From CAZAJS01 sp964485635 (GTDB taxonomy: Bacteria; Pseudomonadota; Gammaproteobacteria; Francisellales; Francisellaceae): a DNA stretch of 11,346 nucleotides. Where the stretch lies: positions 1 to 11,346 of the forward strand of contig CAZAJS010000036.1 of NCBI GenBank assembly GCA_964485635.1, given 5' to 3'. The notes below the pieces were generated by a model. The model was given only the letters and a program-made list of their open reading frames with translations. It was not told where the DNA came from and did no database searches. A program made the translations under genes and the position numbers. Shown here piece after piece: positions 1-5,902 of the stretch; position 1 is the stretch's first letter; each line of letters begins with the position of its first letter.

Positions 1-597
1 AGTCGAGCCTTTATCAAGCAATTTCCAGATATTTTTAAAATTTATTCAAAAAATCAATTCACATGGAATGACATTAAACAATTAAACCGAAACGTCATTT
101 TAAAAGAGTTTGATGGTGCCGATGGCATGAAAACTGGTTACACTAAAGCAGCTGGCTATAACTTGATTGCTACGGCTAAACGCAATAAAACACGTTATAC
201 AGCAGTGGTTCTTGGAGCACCATCCCCAGCTGCACGTGCTTTAGATGCCAGCCGCTTATTGCGGGTAGCTTTTACACACTACACTAATAAAGTATTTTAC
301 CAAAAAGGTGACACTTTCAGCATATCTGCAGATAAAATACAAAATGCAAAAAATCTTGATGCAACATTAGAAGTATTCCATCCTTACACAGTGACACAAA
401 CACTCCGTAAATCACTGGTTGATGAGTTGGTTTATAAATTAACTTTAAAAAAAGGAATTCATGCGCCGATCACAGAAAATCAACCTGTCGGGCATTTAGT
501 TGTACAAACTGATCAAGATAAAACCCTTGCCAAAATAGCACTATATGCGCAAAATTCAATTCAACGCGCCAGTCTTTGGCAACGTCTATTTCGTTAA
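1..597 (+). CDS. dacA: D-alanyl-D-alanine carboxypeptidase (PBP5/6 type), 3' part only
   Basis: This penicillin-binding protein trims the terminal D-Ala from peptidoglycan pentapeptides in the periplasm. The reading frame is open from base 1, so the gene begins outside the window and the signal peptide and SxxK and SxN motifs are not seen. The visible part starts SRAFIKQFPDIF, reaches the third active-site motif KTG in the context DGADGMKTGYTKAAGYNL (K codon at 130), and continues into the C-terminal beta-rich PBP5_C domain. The ATG at 127 is internal (the Met just before KTG) and is not a start. The protein ends in NSIQRASLWQRLFR, a short basic segment that could be the membrane-surface anchor typical of PBP5, although it is shorter than the E. 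coli one. ybeD follows after 26 bases, the usual gammaproteobacterial order, so the two are probably co-transcribed. Family assignment is sure. The choice among dacA, dacC and dacD paralogs rests on context. Confidence 0.93.
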   Translation, partial: SRAFIKQFPDIFKIYSKNQFTWNDIKQLNRNVILKEFDGADGMKTGYTKAAGYNLIATAKRNKTRYTAVVLGAPSPAARALDASRLLRVAFTHYTNKVFYQKGDTFSISADKIQNAKNLDATLEVFHPYTVTQTLRKSLVDELVYKLTLKKGIHAPITENQPVGHLVVQTDQDKTLAKIALYAQNSIQRASLWQRLFR

Positions 598-623
598 TAC
601 TGACAAGCAAAAGGAATCAACAT

Positions 624-896
624 ATGACACCAACAACTGGACAAAAAGGATTTGAGTTTCCTTGTAAATTTCCCATTAAAATTATGGCTGATCCGGATAA
701 AAAAATCGTTGAATTTGTACTATCAACCTTAGAAGCACATATTGACGATCCTGAAAAAATCGATTTTCATACTAAAGAAAGTAAAAATGGCAATTATATT
801 TCCATTACTGCCACATTTACCGCAACGAGTAAAGAACAGCTTGATACTCTCTATAAAACGTTATCGGATCATAAACAAATTCATATGGTGTTATAA
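624..896 (+). CDS. ybeD: YbeD family protein (DUF493, UPF0250)
   Basis: This is a 90-residue cytoplasmic protein of the YbeD/DUF493 family (about 87 residues in E. coli), a small ACT-like alpha/beta fold whose biochemical role is not settled. Recognisable family features are the opening GFEFPCKFPIKIM, the central SKNGNYISITATF strand and the end LYKTLSDHKQIHMVL. An in-frame ATG lies upstream at 576, inside the end of dacA, but the start at 624 is chosen because AAGGA at 611–615 sits 8 bases before it and the resulting length and N-terminus fit the family. It lies between dacA and lipB, the standard neighbourhood. Its stop is 5 bases before the lipB start, which suggests translational coupling. 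The family is confident; the function remains unknown. Confidence 0.92.
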   Translation: MTPTTGQKGFEFPCKFPIKIMADPDKKIVEFVLSTLEAHIDDPEKIDFHTKESKNGNYISITATFTATSKEQLDTLYKTLSDHKQIHMVL

Positions 897-901
897 CGCA
901 A

Positions 902-1513
902 ATGACCTTGACCATTCAACATTGGGACCTGACCCCTTACCCGATTGTTTATGAAGCAATGAAACGTCAAACAATGCACTCTGATGCATCATCTCCAGAT
1001 CAATTATGGCTTGTACAACATCCGGCAGTCTTTACACAAGGACGTCATGGCCGCTCGGAGCACCTTTTAAACCCTGACCCTATTCCCATTTGCCATACCG
1101 ACCGTGGTGGACAAGTAACCTACCATGGACCTGGTCAAGCAGTTATTTACTTTTTATTTAACTTAAAACGTCAACGTATTGGCATCAAAAAGTTTGTATT
1201 TTTAATTGAACAAGCCGGTATTGACATGTTACAAACATTCCAAATTAATGCAACACGTCGTCATGATGCGCCAGGACTTTATGTGCAAGGAGCCAAAATT
1301 GCTTCATTAGGACTCCGCGTAAAAAATGGCCGTACTTATCATGGCATCGCGATTAACACCGCTATGGATTTAACCCCTTTTAACAAAATCAACCCCTGTG
1401 GAATGGCGCGATTACCCATGTGCCAAATTAAAGATATGTATGAACAAGTGACTGTTGACATGGTATTTCAACGTTACTGCCAAGCCTTTAAAAGGCTATT
1501 ATCCACAATTTGA
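902..1513 (+). CDS. lipB: Octanoyl-[acyl-carrier-protein]:protein N-octanoyltransferase
   Basis: LipB transfers octanoate from acyl carrier protein to the lipoyl domains of 2-oxoacid dehydrogenases and GcvH; LipA then inserts the sulfur atoms. The 203-residue protein has the family signatures in order: WLVQHPAVFTQG (36–47), TDRGGQVTYHGPGQ (66–79), AKIASLGL containing the catalytic Lys132, HGIAINTAMDLTPF (147–160) and NPCG containing the catalytic Cys166. The length is normal. There is no clear Shine-Dalgarno before the ATG, but the start lies 5 bases after the ybeD stop, so initiation is probably coupled to ybeD translation. A terminator follows about 50 bases downstream. lipA, which often lies nearby, is not in the window. 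A perfect DnaA-box word at 1499–1507 inside the gene end is most likely chance. Confidence 0.97.
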   Translation: MTLTIQHWDLTPYPIVYEAMKRQTMHSDASSPDQLWLVQHPAVFTQGRHGRSEHLLNPDPIPICHTDRGGQVTYHGPGQAVIYFLFNLKRQRIGIKKFVFLIEQAGIDMLQTFQINATRRHDAPGLYVQGAKIASLGLRVKNGRTYHGIAINTAMDLTPFNKINPCGMARLPMCQIKDMYEQVTVDMVFQRYCQAFKRLLSTI

Positions 1514-1564
1514 TTAACACAGATTTACCAAACAACACCACTTTTATTAAAAAACAAACTTTTT

Positions 1565-1585
1565 AACCAAGATTGGTTTTTTTTT
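1565..1585 (+). terminator. Intrinsic terminator after lipB
   Basis: The inverted repeat AACCAA/TTGGTT (1565–1570 and 1573–1578; realistically AACCA and TGGTT with a four-base loop) runs straight into nine consecutive T residues (1577–1585). The stem is short and AT-rich, but the T-run is strong and the site lies 52 bases after the lipB stop, where the dacA–ybeD–lipB transcript should end. Confidence 0.7.
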
Positions 1586-1619
1586 GAGTCTATTTTTGTT
1601 ATAAATATACCCGTTCATA

Positions 1620-1667
1620 GAGCAACACTTGTTATAGATGTACAGAATTTGTCACTGTATGTTGCTC
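1620..1667 (+). repeat. Bulged inverted repeat (composite 13-bp stem)
   Basis: GAGCAACA (1620–1627) is the exact reverse complement of TGTTGCTC (1660–1667), and TACAG (1641–1645) of CTGTA (1655–1659). On the 3' side the two arms are contiguous. On the 5' side they are separated by 13 bases (1628–1640). Folded as RNA this gives a stacked 13-bp stem with one large 5' bulge and a 9-base apical loop. No T-run follows directly, so it does not look like a terminator. Confidence 0.6.
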
Positions 1668-1708
1668 AAACACAATTTTTGATTCCTTAGAATCTCTTAA
1701 TTAAATTA

Positions 1709-1749
1709 CATGCGACCTGATTTGATTGAATGCCTAATCAAGTCACATG
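1709..1749 (+). repeat. Second bulged inverted repeat
   Basis: TGATTTGATT (1718–1727) pairs with AATCAAGTCA (1736–1745) over ten positions, with one T–G wobble and an eight-base loop. CATG at 1709–1712 pairs with CATG at 1746–1749, leaving a five-base bulge on the 5' side only. The layout (a stem with one bulge on the 5' arm) is similar to the hairpin at 1620–1667. It lies about 75 bases before the start of the 55-codon gene. Confidence 0.5.
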
Positions 1750-1822
1750 ATGTTTATGGTGAAATGAGCAATTTTAGAAAATTAATAATCGTTAAAAATG
1801 ATAATAAATGGAGTAAAATATT

Positions 1823-1990
1823 ATGCAAGCAATGAATGCATTAAAGAAATTATTAAAAGGCGCTTTTGTTACTGGCGCATTAAGCTGTGTCGGTGCCACA
1901 GCAATGGCTGCAGAAATGAGAAAAATGGATGAGCGTTTAGGCGAAACTGAAACCGTTGAAACCAAACAAAATCATAATCAATACACTTGA
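1823..1990 (+). CDS. Small hypothetical exported peptide (55 aa)
   Basis: This short gene codes for 55 residues. The N-terminus is a classic Sec signal peptide: a basic region (KKLLK), a hydrophobic stretch (GAFVTGALSCVGATAM) and a small-residue cleavage site around AMA-AE at about residues 28–30. Cleavage would leave a mature hydrophilic peptide of about 26 residues, rich in Glu, Lys, Asn and Gln (MRKMDERLGETETVETKQ and a polar tail). GGAG at 1810–1813 lies 9 bases before the ATG, a good ribosome binding site, which together with the signal peptide supports it as real. It has one cysteine, inside the signal region but without a convincing lipobox. It follows a structured non-coding stretch and precedes tRNA-Pro by 34 bases. 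I recognise no family. Function is unknown, with an envelope or secreted role inferred only from the signal peptide. Confidence 0.65.
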   Translation: MQAMNALKKLLKGAFVTGALSCVGATAMAAEMRKMDERLGETETVETKQNHNQYT

Positions 1991-2024
1991 TTTTATCATA
2001 ACATTGTCGCCTTTAGTCTTGATT

Positions 2025-2101
2025 CGGGGCGTGGCGCAGCTTGGTAGCGCGCTAGCATGGGGCGCTAGAGGTCGTGGGTTCAAATCCCGCCGTCCCGACC
2101 A
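2025..2101 (+). tRNA. tRNA-Pro (anticodon GGG)
   Basis: A complete 77-base cloverleaf is present. The acceptor stem CGGGGCG pairs with CGTCCCG (one G–T wobble), the D stem is GCGC/GCGC, and the anticodon stem CTAGC/GCTAG encloses a loop with anticodon GGG at 2059–2061. The T arm is GTGGG–TTCAAAT–CCCGC, followed by discriminator A and an encoded CCA. The C1–G72 pair and A73 are typical of bacterial proline tRNA. It reads CCC and CCU codons. Only 34 bases separate it from the upstream small gene and I see only a poor promoter there, so co-transcription is possible. No clear T-run terminator follows before the convergent yjbQ. Confidence 0.97.
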
Positions 2102-2155
2102 CCTTATTATTAATATACTCGCAACCTAATAGCACTTAAGTGTCACTCCACATGC

Positions 2156-2569
2156 TCAACTAGCGATAAATGTTAAAACAATGCTTCTGCAATGTGGGCT
2201 TGTTCGATGTTCATAAAGATAAATGCTTTGCCATGTCCCTAAGCCTAATTGGCCATTAATCACAGGGATTGTCAAATTATGATTTGTTAACATGGTCCGA
2301 ATATGTGCCGGCATATCATCAGGCCCTTCTGCTTGATGCTCAAATCGGTCATCGCCATCAATAACTAATTCAGACAAAAAGACCTCCATATCTCGTTTAA
2401 CTTCTGGATCTTGGTTCTCACAAATAGTTAAAGAGGCGCTTGTATGTTGGCAAAACAAATGGCAAACCCCAGTGTTTATGTGACAAGATTTTCTTAACTC
2501 ATGGTTAATCATTGGAGTAATATCATACATGCCACGTCTTACAGTATCAACTTTGATCGTTATTTGCAT
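2156..2569 (-). CDS. yjbQ: YjbQ/UPF0047 family protein
   Basis: This 137-residue cytoplasmic protein matches E. coli YjbQ (138 residues) along its whole length. Family signatures seen are HTSASLTICEN (42–52), EGPDDMPAHI (81–90), the NGQLGLGTWQ block (105–114) and the YEHR motif (119–122), a conserved His-rich pocket in a trimeric fold. YjbQ proteins have been reported to show weak thiamin-phosphate-synthase activity, but the physiological role is unsettled, so no pathway is claimed. The start is supported by AAGGA upstream of the ATG (about 7 bases, minus strand). It is transcribed alone, divergent from the cardiolipin synthase gene and convergent with the tRNA. A promoter candidate lies 40–70 bases upstream of the start. 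Confidence 0.93.
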   Translation of the reverse strand: MQITIKVDTVRRGMYDITPMINHELRKSCHINTGVCHLFCQHTSASLTICENQDPEVKRDMEVFLSELVIDGDDRFEHQAEGPDDMPAHIRTMLTNHNLTIPVINGQLGLGTWQSIYLYEHRTSPHCRSIVLTFIAS

Positions 2570-2610
2570 TATAAAATTCCTTTAAGTTGTTTCATTTGAA
2601 TATTTAAAAG

Positions 2611-2640
2611 CTTATACTAACAAATGACACCATTGATCAA
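2611..2640 (-). promoter_or_regulatory. Candidate sigma-70 promoter for yjbQ
   Basis: Read on the minus strand, TTGATC (2640–2635) and TATAAG (2616–2611) are separated by 18 bases and match the −35 and −10 consensus at 4/6 and 5/6 positions. Transcription would start about 35 bases before the yjbQ ATG. On the plus strand TATACT (2613–2618) overlaps the same −10 and could serve the cardiolipin synthase gene, but it lacks a good −35. Confidence 0.45.
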
Positions 2641-2657
2641 AACCACGTGATACACGC

Positions 2658-4055
2658 ATGCTAATGAATCTTTTAACTGGCCAAATTGCTATTTTGATCT
2701 CACAACTGATGGTTGTCAGCTTTGTGTTATATCTTATTGACCAAAAACAGCGCCCTACCTCGATGTTAGCTTGGGTTTTTGCGATTTTACTCGTCCCATA
2801 TATTGCAGTACCATTTTTCTTTTTATTTGGCATTAGAAAGCGTCATAAAAAGTGGGAAAAGCCCCTTTTCCGACCTCAAAATATTCAGCAAAAACCCATT
2901 CAAAAAGCCAAACCATTAAGTGATCTATTGTCTAATTTAGGGGTACCAGAACCGACTTCTAACAATGCTGTAAGCCTTTATACTGATGGCATTGAAGCAT
3001 ATAATGCCTTGTTTCATGCAATTAAAAATGCTCATTGTTCTATTTATTTAGCAACCTATGTCTTTCAAAAAGACACTCTGACCGAATCCTTATTAGATTT
3101 GTTAACCCAAAAAGCCGAACAAGGTATTGAAGTTAAAGTTTTAATTGATGCGCTTGGCTCTTTAAAAGTCTATACATACCAACGTTATTTTAAAGCACTT
3201 AGACAAGCCGGTGGTGAAGTTCATTTTTTTATGCCCATTTTTCAAATGCCATTTCGTAACTATATTAACTATCGTAACCATCGTAAAATTTATTTAATCG
3301 ATCAAGCAACCGTATTTTCAGGAGGCATGAATTTAGGAAATGAATATCTAGGCCCGAGACCTTGTTCTAAACGTTGGAATGATATTTTATTCCGAATCGA
3401 TGGTGAAGCAGTTTGCCATTTTTATAATATTTTCATTTCTGATTGGCGTTATGCCACACATGAATCGATTCAACCAATGCGCCATGTGACCAATTATTGT
3501 CCGACAATTCCCCCCTCAGAACAAACGACTTTACAAATTGTCCCCTCTGGACCTGATATCCCCAATGATGCGTTGTATGACTCCCTGCTTTATGCGATGT
3601 ATACATCCAAGCAGCGGATTTGGATTGTCACACCGTATTTTGTGCCTTCCGAATCATTAATGGAAGCTTTAGCCATTATGGCTCAAAAAGGAATTGATAT
3701 TAAAATTATCACCCCTGAAAATACGAATCATAAATTAGTTGGTATTGCCAGGCGTAGCTTTATGCGTCAATTAGAAAAAAATGGCGTTGATATTGTCTTT
3801 TGTCGTCAAATGATTCATGCCAAGGCCATTTTATTTGATGATGATGCAGTAATGCTAGGGTCAGTCAATCTTGATAGTCGTAGTTTATTTTTGAATTATG
3901 AAATAGCAGCTTATGCTTATGATAAAAATGTAATCACACCAATTGCTGACTGGATGAATACATTGCTAGATCACGCTAAATATGGTTTATCAGAGCCCAC
4001 AAAAGGGCAATTATTTAGAGAAAGTATTGTCAAATGTATTGTCCCATTACTGTGA
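2658..4055 (+). CDS. cls: Cardiolipin synthase (ClsA type, phospholipase D superfamily)
   Basis: The enzyme makes cardiolipin from two phosphatidylglycerol molecules at the inner membrane. The 465-residue protein begins with two transmembrane helices (about residues 8–28 and 36–58), then a basic linker and two phospholipase D domains. The catalytic HKD motifs are intact: HRKIYLID (His208, Lys210, Asp215) followed by GGMNLGNEY, and HAKAILFD (His387, Lys389, Asp394) followed by GSVNLDSRS. The C-terminal FRESIVKCIVPLL is the typical hydrophobic end of Cls. E. coli ClsA is 486 residues. An in-frame stop at 2634 limits the N-terminus to ATG 2658 or ATG 2664, and neither has a clear Shine-Dalgarno. 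It diverges from yjbQ and is followed after 36 bases by the YafD-like gene, probably in one transcript. The assignment is firm; the exact start is less sure. Confidence 0.93.
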   Translation: MLMNLLTGQIAILISQLMVVSFVLYLIDQKQRPTSMLAWVFAILLVPYIAVPFFFLFGIRKRHKKWEKPLFRPQNIQQKPIQKAKPLSDLLSNLGVPEPTSNNAVSLYTDGIEAYNALFHAIKNAHCSIYLATYVFQKDTLTESLLDLLTQKAEQGIEVKVLIDALGSLKVYTYQRYFKALRQAGGEVHFFMPIFQMPFRNYINYRNHRKIYLIDQATVFSGGMNLGNEYLGPRPCSKRWNDILFRIDGEAVCHFYNIFISDWRYATHESIQPMRHVTNYCPTIPPSEQTTLQIVPSGPDIPNDALYDSLLYAMYTSKQRIWIVTPYFVPSESLMEALAIMAQKGIDIKIITPENTNHKLVGIARRSFMRQLEKNGVDIVFCRQMIHAKAILFDDDAVMLGSVNLDSRSLFLNYEIAAYAYDKNVITPIADWMNTLLDHAKYGLSEPTKGQLFRESIVKCIVPLL

Positions 4056-4091
4056 TACCCGTAACAAAAGGAATTGATCAAAGGAAACGTT

Positions 4092-4850
4092 ATGCTGAAA
4101 CCCAACAAACGTATTGCGACTTGCCAAGGACGTACTGATCGTCAATATGTACCTAATGTTTTCCATCTATTAAATTGGAATATTTACAAGGCAAATTTTA
4201 AAGTACCAGAAGCATTTCAAAATACACTTAAAACATTTGAGAAAAAAATGCCATTTGACTTTTGTTGTTTTCAAGAAGCACACTTTGATGAGGATGAAAA
4301 TATGGCATTTCAACTGGATGGCTTTGCTTCTTATTTTGCAGCAAATTTACAATTAAAACACTATGCTTATGGCGTTTTAACTGCAAGTAGTATCCAAAGC
4401 CATGAAGCCTATCAAGTCCTTTCGCGTAAAACAGAATTTTTATTTAAAACACATAAAACCAGCTTAATTACCCGTTACCATTTTGCCGATGGTACACCGT
4501 TGATCATCGCTAATATGCATGCGATTAACTTTAAACGAACTTTTTTTTATGATAAGGAGATTCAATTATTAGCTCAAGTCCTTAAAGATTATCCCTTAGA
4601 CTATCCTATGATTGTCACTGGTGACTTTAATACTTGGTCACGTCATAGACATAAGATTATCCGTGATTTCTGTCGAACACTTAAATTACGATTATTCCCA
4701 TTTCAACAAGCGCATTTGATTAAAACATTTGCTAATCACCCGCTTGACTTGGTTATGTACCGAGGATTAACACCTGCAAAAGGCTATGCTTATGACCAGC
4801 AAAATGTATCAGATCATAATCCATTATTTGCTAGCTTTGCTCGAACATAA
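4092..4850 (+). CDS. yafD: YafD-like endonuclease/exonuclease/phosphatase (EEP) family protein
   Basis: This 252-residue protein belongs to the metal-dependent EEP superfamily (the exonuclease III/DNase I/sphingomyelinase fold). All core motifs are present: LLNWNIYKANF (metal-binding Asn30), CFQEAHF (Gln61, Glu62), ANMHAINF (His143), TGDFNTWSR (Asp178, Asn180) and the terminal SDHNP (Asp241, His242). The NxHAxNF, DFNxWSR and PLDxVxYRGL patterns point to the E. coli YafD group, whose substrate is not established. It could act on nucleic acid, a phosphoinositide-like lipid or another phosphodiester. The frame extends to a TTG at 4074, but ATG 4092 is preferred because AAGGA (4081–4085) lies 6 bases before it. 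I see no signal peptide, so it is likely cytoplasmic. Proximity to the cardiolipin synthase gene suggests co-transcription but does not prove a lipid role. Confidence 0.88.
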   Translation: MLKPNKRIATCQGRTDRQYVPNVFHLLNWNIYKANFKVPEAFQNTLKTFEKKMPFDFCCFQEAHFDEDENMAFQLDGFASYFAANLQLKHYAYGVLTASSIQSHEAYQVLSRKTEFLFKTHKTSLITRYHFADGTPLIIANMHAINFKRTFFYDKEIQLLAQVLKDYPLDYPMIVTGDFNTWSRHRHKIIRDFCRTLKLRLFPFQQAHLIKTFANHPLDLVMYRGLTPAKGYAYDQQNVSDHNPLFASFART

Positions 4851-4874
4851 ATCATTATGTGCCATTAAATAAAA

Positions 4875-4903
4875 TTGGTATCATGCGGTAAAAATTGTAT
4901 ACT
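4875..4903 (+). promoter_or_regulatory. Candidate sigma-70 promoter for the small membrane protein
   Basis: TTGGTA (4875–4880) and TATACT (4898–4903) have an ideal 17-base spacer and match consensus at 4/6 and 5/6 positions. The predicted transcription start, about 4910, leaves a leader of roughly 26 bases before the ATG at 4936. Confidence 0.5.
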
Positions 4904-4935
4904 AGCGAATATATTGTGCATTATGTTATTTTGAT

Positions 4936-5184
4936 ATGATCTTTCGTAAAGTTTACTGGTTATTAATCGCTATATGTTTATTCATTGGCGCTCTGATTTT
5001 TTCACTTTTTCCGATATTACCTGGATTTATCCTTTTTTTCGCCGCAGTTATTTTATTAACTTGGGTCTTTCGCCCCTTACGTCATTGGTTAGTTTACTTA
5101 ATTCGTCGTTCACGTCGCAGTCAAAAAATTATTTTCAAATTGGAACGCAAATTAAAAAAATGGTTTGGTCACCGCCGTTTTTAA
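4936..5184 (+). CDS. Small two-helix membrane protein with basic C-terminal tail
   Basis: This 82-residue protein has two hydrophobic helices (about residues 6–25 and 29–45) separated by a tight FPILPG turn. A strongly basic tail follows, with fourteen Arg or Lys residues and one Glu between residues 46 and 82. By the positive-inside rule the tail should face the cytoplasm, with both helices forming an inner-membrane hairpin. The LPG-turn hairpin followed by Arg-rich helices resembles small PGPGW- or DUF454-like membrane proteins, but I cannot assign a family by eye and no function is known. No Shine-Dalgarno precedes the ATG at 4936, and no alternative in-frame start is visible close upstream. 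A good promoter candidate sits 33 bases before the start. A second frame overlapping it (4974–5210) is a shadow. The gene ends 2 bases from the end of the convergent mtnN. Confidence 0.75.
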   Translation: MIFRKVYWLLIAICLFIGALIFSLFPILPGFILFFAAVILLTWVFRPLRHWLVYLIRRSRRSQKIIFKLERKLKKWFGHRRF

Positions 5185-5186
5185 TT

Positions 5187-5879
5187 TTAGCTTATAAGCC
5201 AGGCGAGTAAAAGTTGCGCACTACGATCAGCACTTGCTTTTACAAATTTTTCAAAGTCATCTGTTGCTTGGCCATTTGCTGTATCACTAATCCCTCTTAA
5301 TAAAACACATGGGATATTAAAAGCATGACATACTGCATGCACACTTGCCCCTTCCATTTCCACCGCTAAGGCAAAAAACGTCTGGTGTAACTGTTGCTTA
5401 TCGGCAGCTGTCTGAACAAATTGATCGCCTGTTACGATACATCCTTTTTTCAGCGGAATATTATAATCTTGTGCCAATGATAAAATTTGCTGATTGTGGA
5501 AGTCGCTTGTGGCTAAAAAGACAGGTTGCTGGGGAATTTGGCCCACTTCATAGCCAAATGCGGTTACATCAACATCATGTTGTGCGGTGGTGGTGGCTAA
5601 TACTAAATCACCGACTTGAATATCAGGAGCAATCCCACCAGCCACACCAGTAAAGCCAATTGCTGAAACATTAAAATCAATTATTAAAATAGTTGCAGTT
5701 AAAGCGGCATTTACTTTACCAATCCCAGATTGGCAAATAATGACCATTTGATCTTGATATTGACCTTTATAAAAGGTTTTGCCGGCTTTTTGTATTTCTG
5801 TATAATCATCAAGCCCTTGCAATAAACAATGAATTTCTTCAGGCATCGCACCGATTAAACCAATATTTTTTTGTAACAT
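5187..5879 (-). CDS. mtnN: 5'-methylthioadenosine/S-adenosylhomocysteine nucleosidase
   Basis: MtnN (Pfs) hydrolyses methylthioadenosine and S-adenosylhomocysteine to adenine plus the thioribose or ribosyl-homocysteine. It also acts on 5'-deoxyadenosine, removing inhibitory by-products of SAM enzymes such as LipA and other radical-SAM proteins. At 230 residues it matches E. coli (232). Visible signatures are IGLIGAMPEE with catalytic Glu15, CQSGIGKVNAAL (49–60), FTGVAGG (76–82), HDVDVTAFGYE (101–111), VTGDQFV (149–155), AVEMEGAS with Glu176, and ISDTA with the general acid Asp199. A strong AAGGAG lies 5 bases before the ATG. It begins 23 bases after the parC stop on the same strand, so the two very likely form one transcript. 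The functional call is firm. Confidence 0.96.
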   Translation of the reverse strand: MLQKNIGLIGAMPEEIHCLLQGLDDYTEIQKAGKTFYKGQYQDQMVIICQSGIGKVNAALTATILIIDFNVSAIGFTGVAGGIAPDIQVGDLVLATTTAQHDVDVTAFGYEVGQIPQQPVFLATSDFHNQQILSLAQDYNIPLKKGCIVTGDQFVQTAADKQQLHQTFFALAVEMEGASVHAVCHAFNIPCVLLRGISDTANGQATDDFEKFVKASADRSAQLLLAWLIS

Positions 5880-5902
5880 ATCAACTCCTTAATAATAGTC
5901 AT

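Larger units (their letters stand above)
1586..1822 (+). other. Structured non-coding region upstream of the small exported-peptide gene
   Basis: Together with the lipB tail and terminator this makes a 309-base stretch (1514–1822) without a gene. It contains two bulged inverted repeats, listed separately, and two weak promoter candidates on the plus strand. One is TTGAGT (1584–1589) with TATACC (1606–1611), spacer 16, which would start transcription at about 1618, just before the first hairpin. The other is TTGATT (1679–1684) with TAAATT (1702–1707), spacer 17, which would start transcription just before the second hairpin. The stretch could be a long 5' leader of the 55-codon gene or carry an independent small RNA. 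I do not recognise a known riboswitch or RNA family. Confidence 0.45.

Noticed and set aside
127..597. A separate 156-residue protein starting at ATG 127.
   Set aside because: The frame is open upstream to base 1 and the ATG codes the Met just before the KTG motif, so this is the inside of dacA.
1499..1507. Perfect DnaA-box word TTATCCACA.
   Set aside because: It is a single copy inside the lipB coding end, with no cluster of boxes or AT-rich unwinding region next to it, so there is no support for an origin or regulatory role.
1786..1810. Fur-box-like AT-rich words (ATAATCG, TGATAATAA) before the small exported-peptide gene.
   Set aside because: The two halves do not form the symmetrical GATAAT/ATTATC arrangement and the match is too weak in this base composition.
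2025..2101. tRNA gene as an integration site for a mobile element.
   Set aside because: No integrase gene, no repeated copy of the tRNA 3' end and no accessory genes are seen next to it; the neighbours are core genes.
2133..2142. Palindrome CACTTAAGTG after the tRNA, considered as a terminator.
   Set aside because: The stem would be only 3 bp around a TTAA loop and no T-run follows.
4904..4931. A dif-like 28-base site (XerD-arm word TTATGTTA followed by TTT).
   Set aside because: By hand count about 18 of 28 positions match the E. coli dif site. The XerD arm is good but the XerC arm matches poorly and the central region differs, so chance in AT-rich DNA is more likely.
5345..5653. Plus-strand open frame opposite mtnN.
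   Set aside because: It is a shadow of the clearly recognised mtnN on the other strand and has no family features or ribosome binding site.
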